Below, one piece after another: positions 43,817 to 52,954 of a DNA stretch of 64,000 nt. The stretch is from Algoriphagus ornithinivorans (lineage in GTDB: Bacteria > Bacteroidota > Bacteroidia > Cytophagales > Cyclobacteriaceae). A program made the position numbers and the translations under genes. Every line of letters begins with the position of its first letter. Within the stretch, counting starts at the first letter, position 1. The notes under the pieces are model-generated. The model saw nothing but the letters and a program-made list of their open reading frames with translations, did not search any database and was not told the DNA's origin. The stretch lies in contig NZ_FOVW01000002.1 of the NCBI RefSeq assembly GCF_900115305.1, positions 248,001-312,000 of the forward strand, read 5' to 3'.

Positions 43817-45085
43817 TTAATTCGGGGCTTTATATGACCCGTAAACTGCATCTCTGAACTTTTTGTGTAAACCTATTCCGTCATACGGGAAAAGTTGCAC
43901 AAATAGGACTGCGGTTATTTCATTGACAGGATCTACCCAAAACAGGGTACTTGCAGCTCCGTCCCAGAAGAATTCTCCTACCACGCCATTATTTTCCTTT
44001 TCATCGGAAGGTGGTGCTTTTCTTACTGCAAAATCAATCCCAAACCCTACATTTCCTTTGCTTGGAAGCCAAGATTTCTCAGTAATTGAATCTGGTAAGT
44101 GGTCAGTACTCATCAATTTGATCGTCTCTGGTTCTAGGATTTGTACCCCTTTGTAGCTTCCATTATTTACCAGCATCTGAGCAAATTTCATGTAATCATC
44201 CAAAGTGCTCGTCAATCCAAAACCTCCTGGAGTCAGTGGCCATTCATTGAAATTAAATTCATGAGCTACAGAGTCCACTATTCTTTCCAATTGACCTTCT
44301 CCAGTTCGATTATACATTGCGGCCACTCTATTTCTGAGATTTTCAGGGACGTAATATTGTGTTTCATTCATTCCCAGGGGATCCAGAATAGTTTGTTGAA
44401 CATATTCCTTGTATGGAACTCCTGCTATTTTTTCTACCAAATATGCCTGCACATCCACAGAAAGGCCGTATTCCCACTGGGTTCCAGGGTGAAACCATAA
44501 AGGTGTGCTACCCATTTTTTGAGCCATACTGGCAAGTGTATTATTAAAACTTCTCGCATCTTTTTCAGCCATGACCTCACTTAGACCTGGGATATCATTT
44601 CTATTTGGAAAGCCTGCAGTATGACGGGTGATATCCCTGATGCTGATAGGTCTTTCCGCATCCACCAAGATCATTTTTCCATCCTTATCAACCCCTTGAT
44701 AAACCTTCATATCTGAAAATTCCGGTAAATACATTTCAAGCGGATCATCCAACTGAAACTTTCCTTTTTCATAAAGAGACATTAAAGCTACTCCAGTGAC
44801 AGGCTTGGTCATAGAATATATCTTCACGATGGTGTTTCTGTCCATAGGAACACCTGCTTCTCTATCGGCATACCCAAATGCGTTGAAATAAACTTCCTCG
44901 CCTTTTTCATAAACCAAAGCTGAAATTCCTGCTACATTTCCAGACTCCACAAAGCTATTGAGCGTAGAGTCAATTCGATTTTTGACGGTCTGGTCAACCC
45001 AGAATTCTGTTTTCGTTTCTTCTTTGGGACTACAGAAAGATAAAAGAAGAAGAATGATAACTAGGGGAGAAAGGGATGTTTTCAT
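43817..45085 (-). CDS. Class C beta-lactamase-related serine hydrolase, lipoprotein
   Basis: A 422-residue protein with a lipobox ending at Cys18 (LLLLSFC) and a beta-lactamase/transpeptidase-like fold. The active site is SMTK (Ser91, Lys94), followed by ITRHTAGFP, the Tyr motif in WEYGLSVDVQAYLVEK, and GFGLTSTLDDYMKFAQ. Members include EstB-like esterases and D-aminopeptidases as well as true class C lactamases; the absence of a clear KTG near the C-terminus argues for an esterase/peptidase. Membrane-anchored in the periplasm or outer membrane. It ends immediately upstream of the his promoter. Confidence 0.87.
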   Translation of the reverse strand: MKTSLSPLVIILLLLSFCSPKEETKTEFWVDQTVKNRIDSTLNSFVESGNVAGISALVYEKGEEVYFNAFGYADREAGVPMDRNTIVKIYSMTKPVTGVALMSLYEKGKFQLDDPLEMYLPEFSDMKVYQGVDKDGKMILVDAERPISIRDITRHTAGFPNRNDIPGLSEVMAEKDARSFNNTLASMAQKMGSTPLWFHPGTQWEYGLSVDVQAYLVEKIAGVPYKEYVQQTILDPLGMNETQYYVPENLRNRVAAMYNRTGEGQLERIVDSVAHEFNFNEWPLTPGGFGLTSTLDDYMKFAQMLVNNGSYKGVQILEPETIKLMSTDHLPDSITEKSWLPSKGNVGFGIDFAVRKAPPSDEKENNGVVGEFFWDGAASTLFWVDPVNEITAVLFVQLFPYDGIGLHKKFRDAVYGSYKAPN

Positions 45086-45173
45086 GATCTGGGTTATTGC
45101 TAGGTAGGTAGTGAGGGATATGTAGGTCTGAGTTTTTTTGCTCAGTTATTTTATAAGATGTTAAATTCAATAA

Positions 45174-45527
45174 TCAGCCACCAGATCGTTTTGCTTTGTA
45201 TCCGGCACTTTGTAAAACTTGTACGACTTTGTCTCTGTGGTCACCTTGGATTAAGATTTCTCCATCTTTTGCAGAGCCCCCGACACCACATTTTGTCTTG
45301 AGCATTTTCCCTAAATCCTTTAGATCATCCTCAGTTCCAATAAAGCCTTCAATCAGAGTAACCTGTTTTCCTCCTCTTGCTTTTTTATCCAACATTACCT
45401 TCAGGTTTTGTTGAGCAGGAGGGAGCGTTTCCAGTGCTTCATCTTCCTCATAATTGTAATCAAAGTTGTCGCTGGTGGAGTATACTACCCCATCTCTTTT
45501 TTTCCAATCGTTGTTTTTTCTTCCCAT
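45174..45527 (-). CDS. SUI1/eIF1-like translation factor (YciH family)
   Basis: A 117-residue protein with a variable N-terminal region and a SUI1 domain (about 45-115), shown by [40 protein letters not shown] and [20 protein letters not shown]. The family relates to eukaryotic eIF1 and E. coli YciH, which can discriminate against non-canonical initiation in vitro and may act under stress. It follows the universal stress protein gene on the same strand, but a terminator lies between. Confidence 0.92.
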   Translation of the reverse strand: MGRKNNDWKKRDGVVYSTSDNFDYNYEEDEALETLPPAQQNLKVMLDKKARGGKQVTLIEGFIGTEDDLKDLGKMLKTKCGVGGSAKDGEILIQGDHRDKVVQVLQSAGYKAKRSGG

Positions 45528-45534
45528 AATTCAA

Positions 45535-45559
45535 TAAAAAAGCCTGCTTTTATGCAGGC
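45535..45559 (-). terminator. Rho-independent terminator of the universal stress protein gene
   Basis: A 6-bp GC-rich stem, GCCTGC with GCAGGC, and a 6-nt loop. On the minus strand it is followed by TTTTTT. It lies between the stress protein stop (45575) and the SUI1-like start (45527). Confidence 0.85.
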
Positions 45560-45574
45560 AATTTACTTGTTTTT

Positions 45575-46432
45575 TTACTCAGCTCGAAATGTCCAAACTG
45601 GTCTTTTAGCGTGATTGACCACGTCTTCTGCTATGCTTCCGGTGATTAAATGTAAGAAACCTGTTCTTCCATGAGTTGCCATTGCAATCAAATCCGCATC
45701 GATGTCTTCGGCAAACTCAATGATTCCTGACTCCTCAGATGAAGAGTTGTAGATCTCAGCTTTGACGTTTTCGAAATCATATTTCTTTACGTAATGCTTG
45801 ATTCTAGCGATTGATTCTCTGGTAGTTTCAAAGCTGCCAGGTGTATTCACATTGACCAAGTAAAGTTCAGCTCCAAACAATTTTTGTAGCCTTTTGATTC
45901 TAGCTGCTACTTCATCTGAATTTTCTCTGAAATCACTAGCAAAAACAATTTTTTTCAAATCCTTAGGATCAACTGGAGATTTGATGGTGACTACAGGACA
46001 CTTGGCATTTCTTACCACTTTTTCGGTATTCGACCCCACCAAGACCTCCTCCAAGCCGGAAGAGCCTTTTGACCCCATTACAACCAGATCTGGTTTTTCT
46101 TCATTGATGGATTCACTGATAGCCTGAAAGGCATTTCCAAGTTTTAATTTGGTTTTGAATTCAAATTTTTGGGATTTGAATTTCTCTTCCAGTTCTTTCA
46201 TTTGTTTTTTCCTTCGTTCCGTCAATTCCACGAAGAAAATCTGGTTTTCAATTTCAGGCATCATTTCACCTCCACCCATTGTACCAAGGCTGGTGTTGGT
46301 TGGGATTTCGAGAACGTGAAGCACTTCCACAGTAATATTGTCCAATTTTGAGGCAAGATTAGTGGTGAAATCCAGTGCATATTGGGCTTGTTCTGAGAAG
46401 TCGTAGGGTACAAGTACTTTAGTCATGGTCAA
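45575..46432 (-). CDS. Two-domain universal stress protein
   Basis: A 285-residue tandem UspA protein: domain 1 at about 3-150, domain 2 at about 155-282. Both carry an ATP-binding-type glycine motif: VMGSKGSSGLEEVLVGSNTE in the first and MATHGRTGFLHLITGSIAED in the second. USPs help cells survive starvation, oxidants and DNA damage; ATP-binding forms can act as energy sensors. Single gene with its own terminator. Confidence 0.92.
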   Translation of the reverse strand: MTMTKVLVPYDFSEQAQYALDFTTNLASKLDNITVEVLHVLEIPTNTSLGTMGGGEMMPEIENQIFFVELTERRKKQMKELEEKFKSQKFEFKTKLKLGNAFQAISESINEEKPDLVVMGSKGSSGLEEVLVGSNTEKVVRNAKCPVVTIKSPVDPKDLKKIVFASDFRENSDEVAARIKRLQKLFGAELYLVNVNTPGSFETTRESIARIKHYVKKYDFENVKAEIYNSSSEESGIIEFAEDIDADLIAMATHGRTGFLHLITGSIAEDVVNHAKRPVWTFRAE

Positions 46433-46500
46433 AAAGAGTTATTGTGTTATGCCAAATTAGCATAAAATCGAGACCATAAAAGGACTTTTGTCAGCTTTTC

Positions 46501-47409
46501 CTAAAAAAGTAGCCCAATCCCAAAAAGAACTACCCAAAATAGGGTACTAATTGCCATTTTTTTGAGATAAGGGTCAGTTTCCTGAGCTGATTGAGCTACT
46601 TGAACTCCTCGGGCTACCTTGATCATTATGATACTTGCTAAAAGTGCAATGAGTGAAAACCATTCACTGGAATAAATTACAAACCAAAGAAGAGCAAGAT
46701 TCCCTAATATGATCAAAGACCAATTGTACTTAACTGCATTGCTTCTCCCGATCCTGACAGGAATTGATTTTTTTCCCGCAAGCTTATCGGAATCTATATC
46801 CCTGATATTATTAATATTCAAAACTGCCGTACTAAAAAAACCTAAAGCTACCGCAATCAATACAGCTAAATTATTGCTACTATAGGTATGGAGAAAATAT
46901 GTCCCGAGTACCCCTAATAAGCCAAAAAATATAAATACTGAAAGATCTCCCAGACCAGCATAGCCATATGGATTTTTACCTGAAGTATAGGTGATGGATG
47001 CCCAAATTGCTGCCAAACCCAAACCCAGGAAGAGCAAGAAAATCTGTAAATCCTGAACGGCCAAATAAAGAAGGGAAAGGCCTGAAATCAATGATAAAGC
47101 TCCAAATAGATACATTGCTTTTTTCATTTCAGGCAGGGTGATTAGCCCTGATTGGACCGCTCTAACCGGTCCTTGGCGATCGATCGAGTCTGCGCCATGC
47201 ACAGAATCTCCGTAATCATTGGAGAGGTTAGATAGGATTTGGAGAAAAACAGTGGTTAAGGAAGCCAAGACTAATATTTCCCAACGAAATGAGTTTTGCC
47301 ATGCGGCAATAAAAGAACCTGCGAATATGCTCGCAAGCGCTAAGGGTAAAGTACGAAGCCTGACTGCATGCAGCCAGGCTTCTTTTTTTGTGCTAATTTC
47401 TCTTTTCAC
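46501..47409 (-). CDS. menA: 1,4-dihydroxy-2-naphthoate polyprenyltransferase
   Basis: A 302-residue UbiA-type prenyltransferase with about eight to nine membrane helices. The first Asp-rich motif is NLSNDYGDSVHGAD (about 60) and the second is NINNIRDIDSDKLAGKKS (about 198), the prenyl-diphosphate/Mg2+ sites. It attaches a polyprenyl chain to DHNA in menaquinone synthesis. The start is GTG at 47409, matching the usual KKEAWLHAVRLRTLPLALA opening. It follows the glutathione peroxidase gene by 9 bp. Confidence 0.94.
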   Translation of the reverse strand: MKREISTKKEAWLHAVRLRTLPLALASIFAGSFIAAWQNSFRWEILVLASLTTVFLQILSNLSNDYGDSVHGADSIDRQGPVRAVQSGLITLPEMKKAMYLFGALSLISGLSLLYLAVQDLQIFLLFLGLGLAAIWASITYTSGKNPYGYAGLGDLSVFIFFGLLGVLGTYFLHTYSSNNLAVLIAVALGFFSTAVLNINNIRDIDSDKLAGKKSIPVRIGRSNAVKYNWSLIILGNLALLWFVIYSSEWFSLIALLASIIMIKVARGVQVAQSAQETDPYLKKMAISTLFWVVLFGIGLLF

Positions 47410-47418
47410 TAATCTAGA

Positions 47419-48009
47419 TTATGCTTCTACCAATGAAATGATTTCTTCATCTAAAGGATTCACGGAAGAAGGGAAAAACTTCATTAATTCTCCCTGTTCA
47501 TTTATGTAGTATTTGCAGAAATTCCATGTTGGTTCCTGATTATTCCATCCGTTTAGTTTTTCGTCAGAAAGCCAACTGTACAAAGGGTGTTTATCGAAAC
47601 CTTTTACAGATATTTTTTCAAAAACAGGGAAACTTACTCCATAATTGGTGGTACAAAACTCCTTGATTTCCTCATTAGATCCAGGTTCTTGTCCACCAAA
47701 ATTATTAGCCGGAAAAGCCAGAATTGCGATTTTATCTCCGAAGTTTTCGTGTAATTCCTGCAATGACTCATACTGAGGAGTATAGCCGCATTTAGAAGCC
47801 ACATTGACAATCAATACTTTTTTGCCCTTATATTGACTGAAATCAACCTCTTTTCCGTCAATATTTTTGAGTTTAAAATCATAGAATGAACTTTCCATAG
47901 AGGTATTGTTTAGTGTCATCATTCCTGCTTGCAAATGCTCAGGTCTTTCTAATGTTTTCCCACAGGAAAGAAGGACTAAAGCTAAGAGAAGGTAGAAGAT
48001 GCTTTTCAT
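47419..48009 (-). CDS. Lipoprotein glutathione peroxidase (thioredoxin-type)
   Basis: A 196-residue protein with a lipobox ending at Cys16 (LVLLSC) and a GPx domain (about 40-195). The catalytic triad-type residues are Cys in NVASKCGYTPQYESLQ, Gln in FGGQEPGSNEEI and Trp in PTWNFCKYYIN. Cysteine rather than selenocysteine and a monomer-type sequence suggest thioredoxin-linked reduction of peroxides. The lipid anchor would place it in the envelope, unlike most bacterial members. It lies 1 bp after argS and 9 bp before menA. Confidence 0.93.
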   Translation of the reverse strand: MKSIFYLLLALVLLSCGKTLERPEHLQAGMMTLNNTSMESSFYDFKLKNIDGKEVDFSQYKGKKVLIVNVASKCGYTPQYESLQELHENFGDKIAILAFPANNFGGQEPGSNEEIKEFCTTNYGVSFPVFEKISVKGFDKHPLYSWLSDEKLNGWNNQEPTWNFCKYYINEQGELMKFFPSSVNPLDEEIISLVEA

Positions 48010-48010
48010 A

Positions 48011-49801
48011 TTACATTCGGTCAGGTACTGCTATGCCTAGCAAACTCATTCCTTTTTTGATTGTTTGAGCAGTTAGCGAAGAAAGGGCCACTCTAAACGT
48101 AAGAATGTTTGTGTCATCCTCATTAAAAATAGGAAGATCTGCATAAAATCGGTTATACTCTTTGGCCAAATCAAAAAGATATTGAGCCATGATGGATGGA
48201 GCGTAATCTTCACCAGCCTGCTTAATTTTCTTTTCAAAATCATTCAATAAGAATATCAAAGCAGATTCCGATTCTTCAATCTTACTCACGCTACTAAAAT
48301 CAGGGTTTTGATAATTTACTCCCAGCTGATCTGCTTTTCTTAAAATAGATGCAATTCTTGCATGTGAATATTGAATGAATGGGCCAGTATTTCCCTGAAA
48401 TTCGATAGACTCTTGAGGGTTGAAGAGCATTCGTTTTTTAGGATCCACTTTCAATAGAAAATATTTCAAAGCGCCAAGTCCCAATATCTCATACAGTTCA
48501 GCTGCTTGCTCGCTAGTAAACCCTTCAATTTTCCCTAATTCCTTGGTATGAGATTCTGCAGTGTCAATCATTTCCTGCATCAAGTCATCGGCATCCACTA
48601 CTGTACCTTCTCGAGATTTCATTTTACCTGTAGGCAGATCTACCATCCCGTAGGAAAGGTGATAAAGCCCTGGCCCATAAGGTCTGCCCAGTTTACGCAT
48701 GATTTTGAACAAGACATCAAAGTGATAATCTTGCTCATTTCCAACCACATATACCGATTTATCTATTTGAAAATCATTGTACTTCAAGTCTGCTGTACCC
48801 ATGTCTTGAGTGATATAAACGGAAGTTCCATCACCTCTCAAAACAAGCTTTTCGTCCAATCCTTCATCAGTCAAATCTACCCAAACAGAGCCATTTTCTT
48901 TTTTGAAGAAAACACCCTTTTTTAGTCCTTCTTCGACAATATCTTTCCCTAATAAATAGGTGTCGGATTCATAGTAGAATTTATCAAAGTCAACTCCCAT
49001 TTTGGTGTAGGTGGCGTCGAACCCTGCATATACCCAGGCATTCATTTGCTTCCAAAGACTAACGACATCAGGATCATTAGCTTCCCACTTTCTGAGCATT
49101 TCCTGGGCTTCCAATAAGATTGGGGCGTTCTTCTTTGCCTCTTCTTCACTTTGACCTTGCTCTATCAAAACTTTGATCTGGGATTTGTATTCTTTATCAA
49201 AAAGCACATAGTATTTCCCAGCCAAATGATCTCCCTTTAACCCTGAGGTTTCAGGACTCTCTCCATTTCCAAAATGCAGGTAAGCCACCATGGACTTACA
49301 AATATGAATTCCCCGATCATTGACCAAGTTGGCTTTGATCACCTGGTAGCCATTTGCTTTGAGGATTTCCGCAACCGAAAAGCCTAAAAAGTTATTTCTG
49401 AGATGGCCCAAATGCAGTGGTTTATTGGTGTTGGGAGAGGAGTACTCCACCATTACTTTCTGCCCATTGGCAGGAAGCTGCCCCAAATTTGGATTGGAAT
49501 AAATTTTTTGAAAAATATCCAGCCATGAATTTTCATTCAAAACTAAGTTCAGGAATCCTTTGACCACATTGAAATCAGCGACCTCACTGACATTTGCCTT
49601 AAGATATTCACCAATTTGGTTGGCTGTGTTTTCAGGAGTCGTTTGGCTGATTTTCAGAAATGGGAAAACCACAAATGTGTAAGTTCCTTCAAATTCCTTT
49701 CTGGTGGGCGCCAAACTCAGTTGATCTACTGCTAGATCGTGATTGAAGATATTTTGAAAGGCTTGTTGTATGCCTGAGAGGATATTTTCTTGAATATTCA
49801 T
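48011..49801 (-). CDS. argS: Arginyl-tRNA synthetase
   Basis: A 596-residue class I synthetase: N-terminal tRNA-D-loop domain (about 1-105), catalytic domain with the HIGH motif (VEYSSPNTNKPLHLGHLRNN), the KMSK equivalent TGKMKSREGTVV, and the alpha-helical anticodon-binding domain (about 455-596; NTGPFIQYSHARIASILRKA). Ligates arginine to tRNA-Arg. It is the first gene of an argS / peroxidase / menA run. Three copies of a CGCRAAG-like heptamer occur 18-43 nt upstream. Confidence 0.97.
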   Translation of the reverse strand: MNIQENILSGIQQAFQNIFNHDLAVDQLSLAPTRKEFEGTYTFVVFPFLKISQTTPENTANQIGEYLKANVSEVADFNVVKGFLNLVLNENSWLDIFQKIYSNPNLGQLPANGQKVMVEYSSPNTNKPLHLGHLRNNFLGFSVAEILKANGYQVIKANLVNDRGIHICKSMVAYLHFGNGESPETSGLKGDHLAGKYYVLFDKEYKSQIKVLIEQGQSEEEAKKNAPILLEAQEMLRKWEANDPDVVSLWKQMNAWVYAGFDATYTKMGVDFDKFYYESDTYLLGKDIVEEGLKKGVFFKKENGSVWVDLTDEGLDEKLVLRGDGTSVYITQDMGTADLKYNDFQIDKSVYVVGNEQDYHFDVLFKIMRKLGRPYGPGLYHLSYGMVDLPTGKMKSREGTVVDADDLMQEMIDTAESHTKELGKIEGFTSEQAAELYEILGLGALKYFLLKVDPKKRMLFNPQESIEFQGNTGPFIQYSHARIASILRKADQLGVNYQNPDFSSVSKIEESESALIFLLNDFEKKIKQAGEDYAPSIMAQYLFDLAKEYNRFYADLPIFNEDDTNILTFRVALSSLTAQTIKKGMSLLGIAVPDRM

Positions 49802-49818
49802 GATTTTGTTAACCTAAT

Positions 49819-49844
49819 CGCAAAGAACGCGAAGGTACGCAAAG
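49819..49844. repeat. Three spaced heptamer repeats (CGCAAAG-like) upstream of argS
   Basis: CGCAAAG (49819-49825), CGCGAAG (49828-49834) and CGCAAAG (49838-49844) occur at 9- and 10-nt spacing just before argS, followed by a T run. The remaining bases of 49845-50044 look A/T-rich with no ORF or strong hairpin. Confidence 0.6.
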
Positions 49845-50044
49845 ATTTTTTTTAGAATGTATACAACCTATTGTCAACTGGTAAAACAGCAAACTTTAAT
49901 CTATACCCTGTCTGAAATTTTCTATGCTTCAATTGTTTTGAATTTTGAAATAAAAAAGCATCAAAATGACGATTTCACATAATCGATTTTAGCCATTTAT
50001 TATTCCTAATAGTTTTACTCGTCTTCCTTATTGACTCAATTCAT

Positions 50045-50995
50045 TTAAAAGTTTTCAACCAGAGATTTGGTGGTAACTTCGAGTACTTCAAAGGCGTTTT
50101 CTGCCATGGTGTTTTCCGTATCAAGTGTAGGGTTTACTTCTACAATTTCCCAGCAACACACTCTTTTGTCTTTGATTAATTCTGCGTTTAGCTGAATGGC
50201 TTCTTCGACAGTAAGTCCGTCTGGAACTGGAGTACCTGTGCCTACAGAAATGGAGCTATCCAAACTGTCCACATCAAATGAAATATAGATTTGATCGCAA
50301 TCTTTGAGAATCTCTAAGGTTTCGTTGGCAACTTGACTTATGCCTTTTTCTCTGACCTCACTGGTTTTGAAGTTTCGGATTTCATGCTTTTTGATCAGGA
50401 AATCCTCAGGAGATTCTGTATCTCTTACAGAGATGAAGACAATATCTTGAGGATCAATTTTAGGCTGATCTCCACCTATTTTTTTGATTCTCTCCCAATA
50501 CAACAATGTTTCTTCATCTGGTTGGTTAACCTGACATTCTTTATTGTCCAGTTGAGAAACCATTGCAAGAGGCATCCCGTGCATGTTTCCTGAAGGTGTG
50601 GTGTAAGGTGTATGAAGATCTGCGTGAGCATCAATCCAAACCACTCCTAATCTTAATTCTGGGTTAGCGGCTTTGATTCCCATGATGGTGCCGGCTGCTG
50701 TAGAGTGGTCTCCTGCCAATACAATAGGGAATTTTTTTTCCAAGCGAAGAGATTCTATTGAGCTGTATACATTTTTGAGAACCTGATACACCCCGTCAAT
50801 ATATTTGGCGTGAGGAAATTTATTTCCTTTCCATAGGTAATTATTCGCGTCAGCCACATTAATAGGCTCGAATTGAGTAAAGAAATCTGATTTTTTATCC
50901 AGAGAAGCTATTTTGAGAGCGTCTATACCCAAACTTGCACCCCGGGTGCCGGCTGCAATTTCAGAACGAACTTCTACTAGTTTGATATTTCTCAT
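50045..50995 (-). CDS. Ureohydrolase family enzyme, probable arginase
   Basis: A 316-residue member of the arginase/agmatinase fold. The binuclear Mn2+ site is visible as GDHSTAAGTIMG, WIDAHADLHTPYTTPSGNMH and ISFDVDSLDSSISVGTGTPV. Arginases share the GTRGASLGIDALKIASL type N-terminus seen here, favouring arginase (arginine to ornithine plus urea). The divergent neighbour is arginine decarboxylase, whose product agmatine would need an agmatinase, so agmatinase activity remains possible. Confidence 0.85.
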   Translation of the reverse strand: MRNIKLVEVRSEIAAGTRGASLGIDALKIASLDKKSDFFTQFEPINVADANNYLWKGNKFPHAKYIDGVYQVLKNVYSSIESLRLEKKFPIVLAGDHSTAAGTIMGIKAANPELRLGVVWIDAHADLHTPYTTPSGNMHGMPLAMVSQLDNKECQVNQPDEETLLYWERIKKIGGDQPKIDPQDIVFISVRDTESPEDFLIKKHEIRNFKTSEVREKGISQVANETLEILKDCDQIYISFDVDSLDSSISVGTGTPVPDGLTVEEAIQLNAELIKDKRVCCWEIVEVNPTLDTENTMAENAFEVLEVTTKSLVENF

Positions 50996-51025
50996 TTTCT
51001 CAAAAATTTATTGGGTTTATGCCGG

Positions 51026-51033
51026 CAAAGCTA
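51026..51033 (-). promoter_or_regulatory. Probable -7 box of the ureohydrolase gene
   Basis: On the minus strand TAGCTTTG matches TAnnTTTG, 30 nt before the ATG. No TTTG is seen at -33. The rest of the 291-bp gap to the arginine decarboxylase gene shows no ORF or hairpin. Confidence 0.45.
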
Positions 51034-51286
51034 CTTAATACCCCCGATTTAATCCATTTAATTCAAGGATAAAGTGATTTTCTGAAATAAGTATGGTTTT
51101 ATTATTTCTTTGGAAGGAAACAAGTAGCTAAAACAGGTGGTTTTAGATATATGTGAAGAGAAAATTTGAACTCCTTTATAAAGATTAAGTCCTAGAGCTT
51201 TTTCAGGGATTTATGGGCTTTTAATTTGAATTCCATATTTATTGTCCAATTTTGTAAGCGTATTATAAAACATTCAACTAAGGCAA

Positions 51287-52690
51287 ATGAATCGATATAT
51301 TGATCTGATCCAACAGACTTTTGACTTTCCAACCAAAGAGTTCCATGTTGAAAATAATGAGTTATTTTTTAATGGTGTGAACTTGATGGAGATCATCCAA
51401 ACTTATGGCACACCTTTAAAATTAACCTATTTGCCCAAAATTTCTGAAAGTATTCAGAATGCCAAAACCTACTTCAACAATGCGATTCAAACGCATAACT
51501 ATAAAGGAAAATATACCTACTGCTACTGTACCAAATCTTCTCATTTCAGCTTCGTATTGAATGAAGCCTTGAAAAATGATATCCATATAGAGACTTCCTC
51601 AACCTTCGATATTCCTTTGGTGAGAAGTCTTTATGCAGAAGGGAAAATCACGAAGGATACCTTTATTATTTGCAATGGGTTCAAAAGGGAGTTGTACAAG
51701 CAATACATTTCCGAATTGCTGAATGACGGTTTTAAAAACTGTGTTCCTATCCTGGATAATCTGAGTGAGATTGATTACTACTTGGAGCACGTGAAAGTCC
51801 CATTCCAAGTGGGTATCCGTATCGCTGCTGATGAAGAACCAAAGTTTGGGTTTTATACATCCAGACTGGGAGTGCGTTATAATGATATTATCAGCTTGTA
51901 TGAGGAAAAAATTAAGGATAATCCTCAAGTAAGCTTGAAAATGCTCCATTTTTTCATCAATTCAGGAATTAAGGATACTGCCTATTACTGGTCTGAGTTG
52001 ACCCGATTTATCCAAAAGTATGTGGACCTGAAGAAGGTAGCTCCAAGTTTGGACACCATGGATATTGGAGGGGGATGGCCTATCAAAACAAACGTGTTTT
52101 TTGACTACGACTACCAATATATGGCGGATCAAATTGTCAAAAATATCAAATGGATGTGTGCTAAAAACCACACCGATGAACCGAATATTTTTACTGAATT
52201 TGGAAGTTACACAGTAGGAGAGAGCGGTGCTGTTCTTTACAGCATTTTGGATGAGAAACTCCAAAATGATAAGGAGCTTTGGTATATGATTGATGGATCT
52301 TTCATTACTCAGTTACCGGATAGCTGGGGCTTGAATCAGAAATATATCATGCTAGCTGTAAATAACTGGGATGAGGAATATCACAATATTTCTTTGGGAG
52401 GTTTGACTTGTGACAGCATGGATTATTACAACTCCGAAGCTCACCAATTCAATATCTACTTGCCTAAAGTGGAGCAAGGCAAAAAACAATATATCGGCTT
52501 TTTCCACACAGGAGCCTATCAGGAATCTTTGGGAGGGTATGGAGGAATACAACACTGCTTGATTCCAGCTCCCAAGCATGTGTTGATAGATAGAGATGAA
52601 ACCGGTAGCATTGTTCATAAATTATTTGCGAAGGATCAAACTGAGGAAAGTATGCTCAAAACATTGGGCTATTCCCCAGTTGAGAAGTGA
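51287..52690 (+). CDS. speA: Arginine decarboxylase, short alanine-racemase-fold type
   Basis: A 467-residue fold-type III PLP enzyme. Sections include the PLP-lysine region GKYTYCYCTKSSHFSFVLNE (Lys in CTKSSH), HIETSSTFDIPLVRSL, MLHFFINSGI, and GGGWPI, with FTEFGSYTVGESGAVLYSIL towards the C-terminus. It decarboxylates arginine to agmatine, the first step of the arginine-dependent polyamine route in Bacteroidetes. Shorter than the E. coli SpeA (about 650 residues), matching the known Bacteroidetes form. Divergent from the ureohydrolase; a strong terminator follows. Confidence 0.9.
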   Translation: MNRYIDLIQQTFDFPTKEFHVENNELFFNGVNLMEIIQTYGTPLKLTYLPKISESIQNAKTYFNNAIQTHNYKGKYTYCYCTKSSHFSFVLNEALKNDIHIETSSTFDIPLVRSLYAEGKITKDTFIICNGFKRELYKQYISELLNDGFKNCVPILDNLSEIDYYLEHVKVPFQVGIRIAADEEPKFGFYTSRLGVRYNDIISLYEEKIKDNPQVSLKMLHFFINSGIKDTAYYWSELTRFIQKYVDLKKVAPSLDTMDIGGGWPIKTNVFFDYDYQYMADQIVKNIKWMCAKNHTDEPNIFTEFGSYTVGESGAVLYSILDEKLQNDKELWYMIDGSFITQLPDSWGLNQKYIMLAVNNWDEEYHNISLGGLTCDSMDYYNSEAHQFNIYLPKVEQGKKQYIGFFHTGAYQESLGGYGGIQHCLIPAPKHVLIDRDETGSIVHKLFAKDQTEESMLKTLGYSPVEK

Positions 52691-52698
52691 TAAATTGA

Positions 52699-52736
52699 GG
52701 AGAAAGTCTACACTTTGTAGATTTTCTCCTTTTTTT
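52699..52736 (+). terminator. Rho-independent terminator of the arginine decarboxylase gene
   Basis: A 13-bp stem (GGAGAAAGTCTAC with GTAGATTTTCTCC, one G-T pair), 5-nt loop, then seven T. It lies 9 bp after the stop. Confidence 0.95.
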
Positions 52737-52954
52737 GGTTATCAAACCATGAAAGGTGTAGCTTTTTACATTCAGTAATTTAAGATTATTTAAAAAGTTC
52801 TTCTCCCATAATAAATTTGCAGTTTAGATGCACTGGGGGAATTATATAACCCTTTTTTAAAGGAACACGAAAAAAATAATAAGCAGGAACTAATTGAGTT
52901 TGCTGAGGTTTTTTAAAACTTAGTTTCTGGTGATATTCTTGATTCAATTGGCCT

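Noticed and set aside
43666..43851. 61-residue ORF covering the his leader region
   Set aside because: Its upstream part lies before the predicted promoter and inside the neighbouring hydrolase gene; only the His-rich 3' part is likely translated.
46445..46465. Short inverted repeat TTATGC/GCATAA upstream of the universal stress protein gene
   Set aside because: Only 6 bp with an A/T-rich loop; not distinguishable from background.
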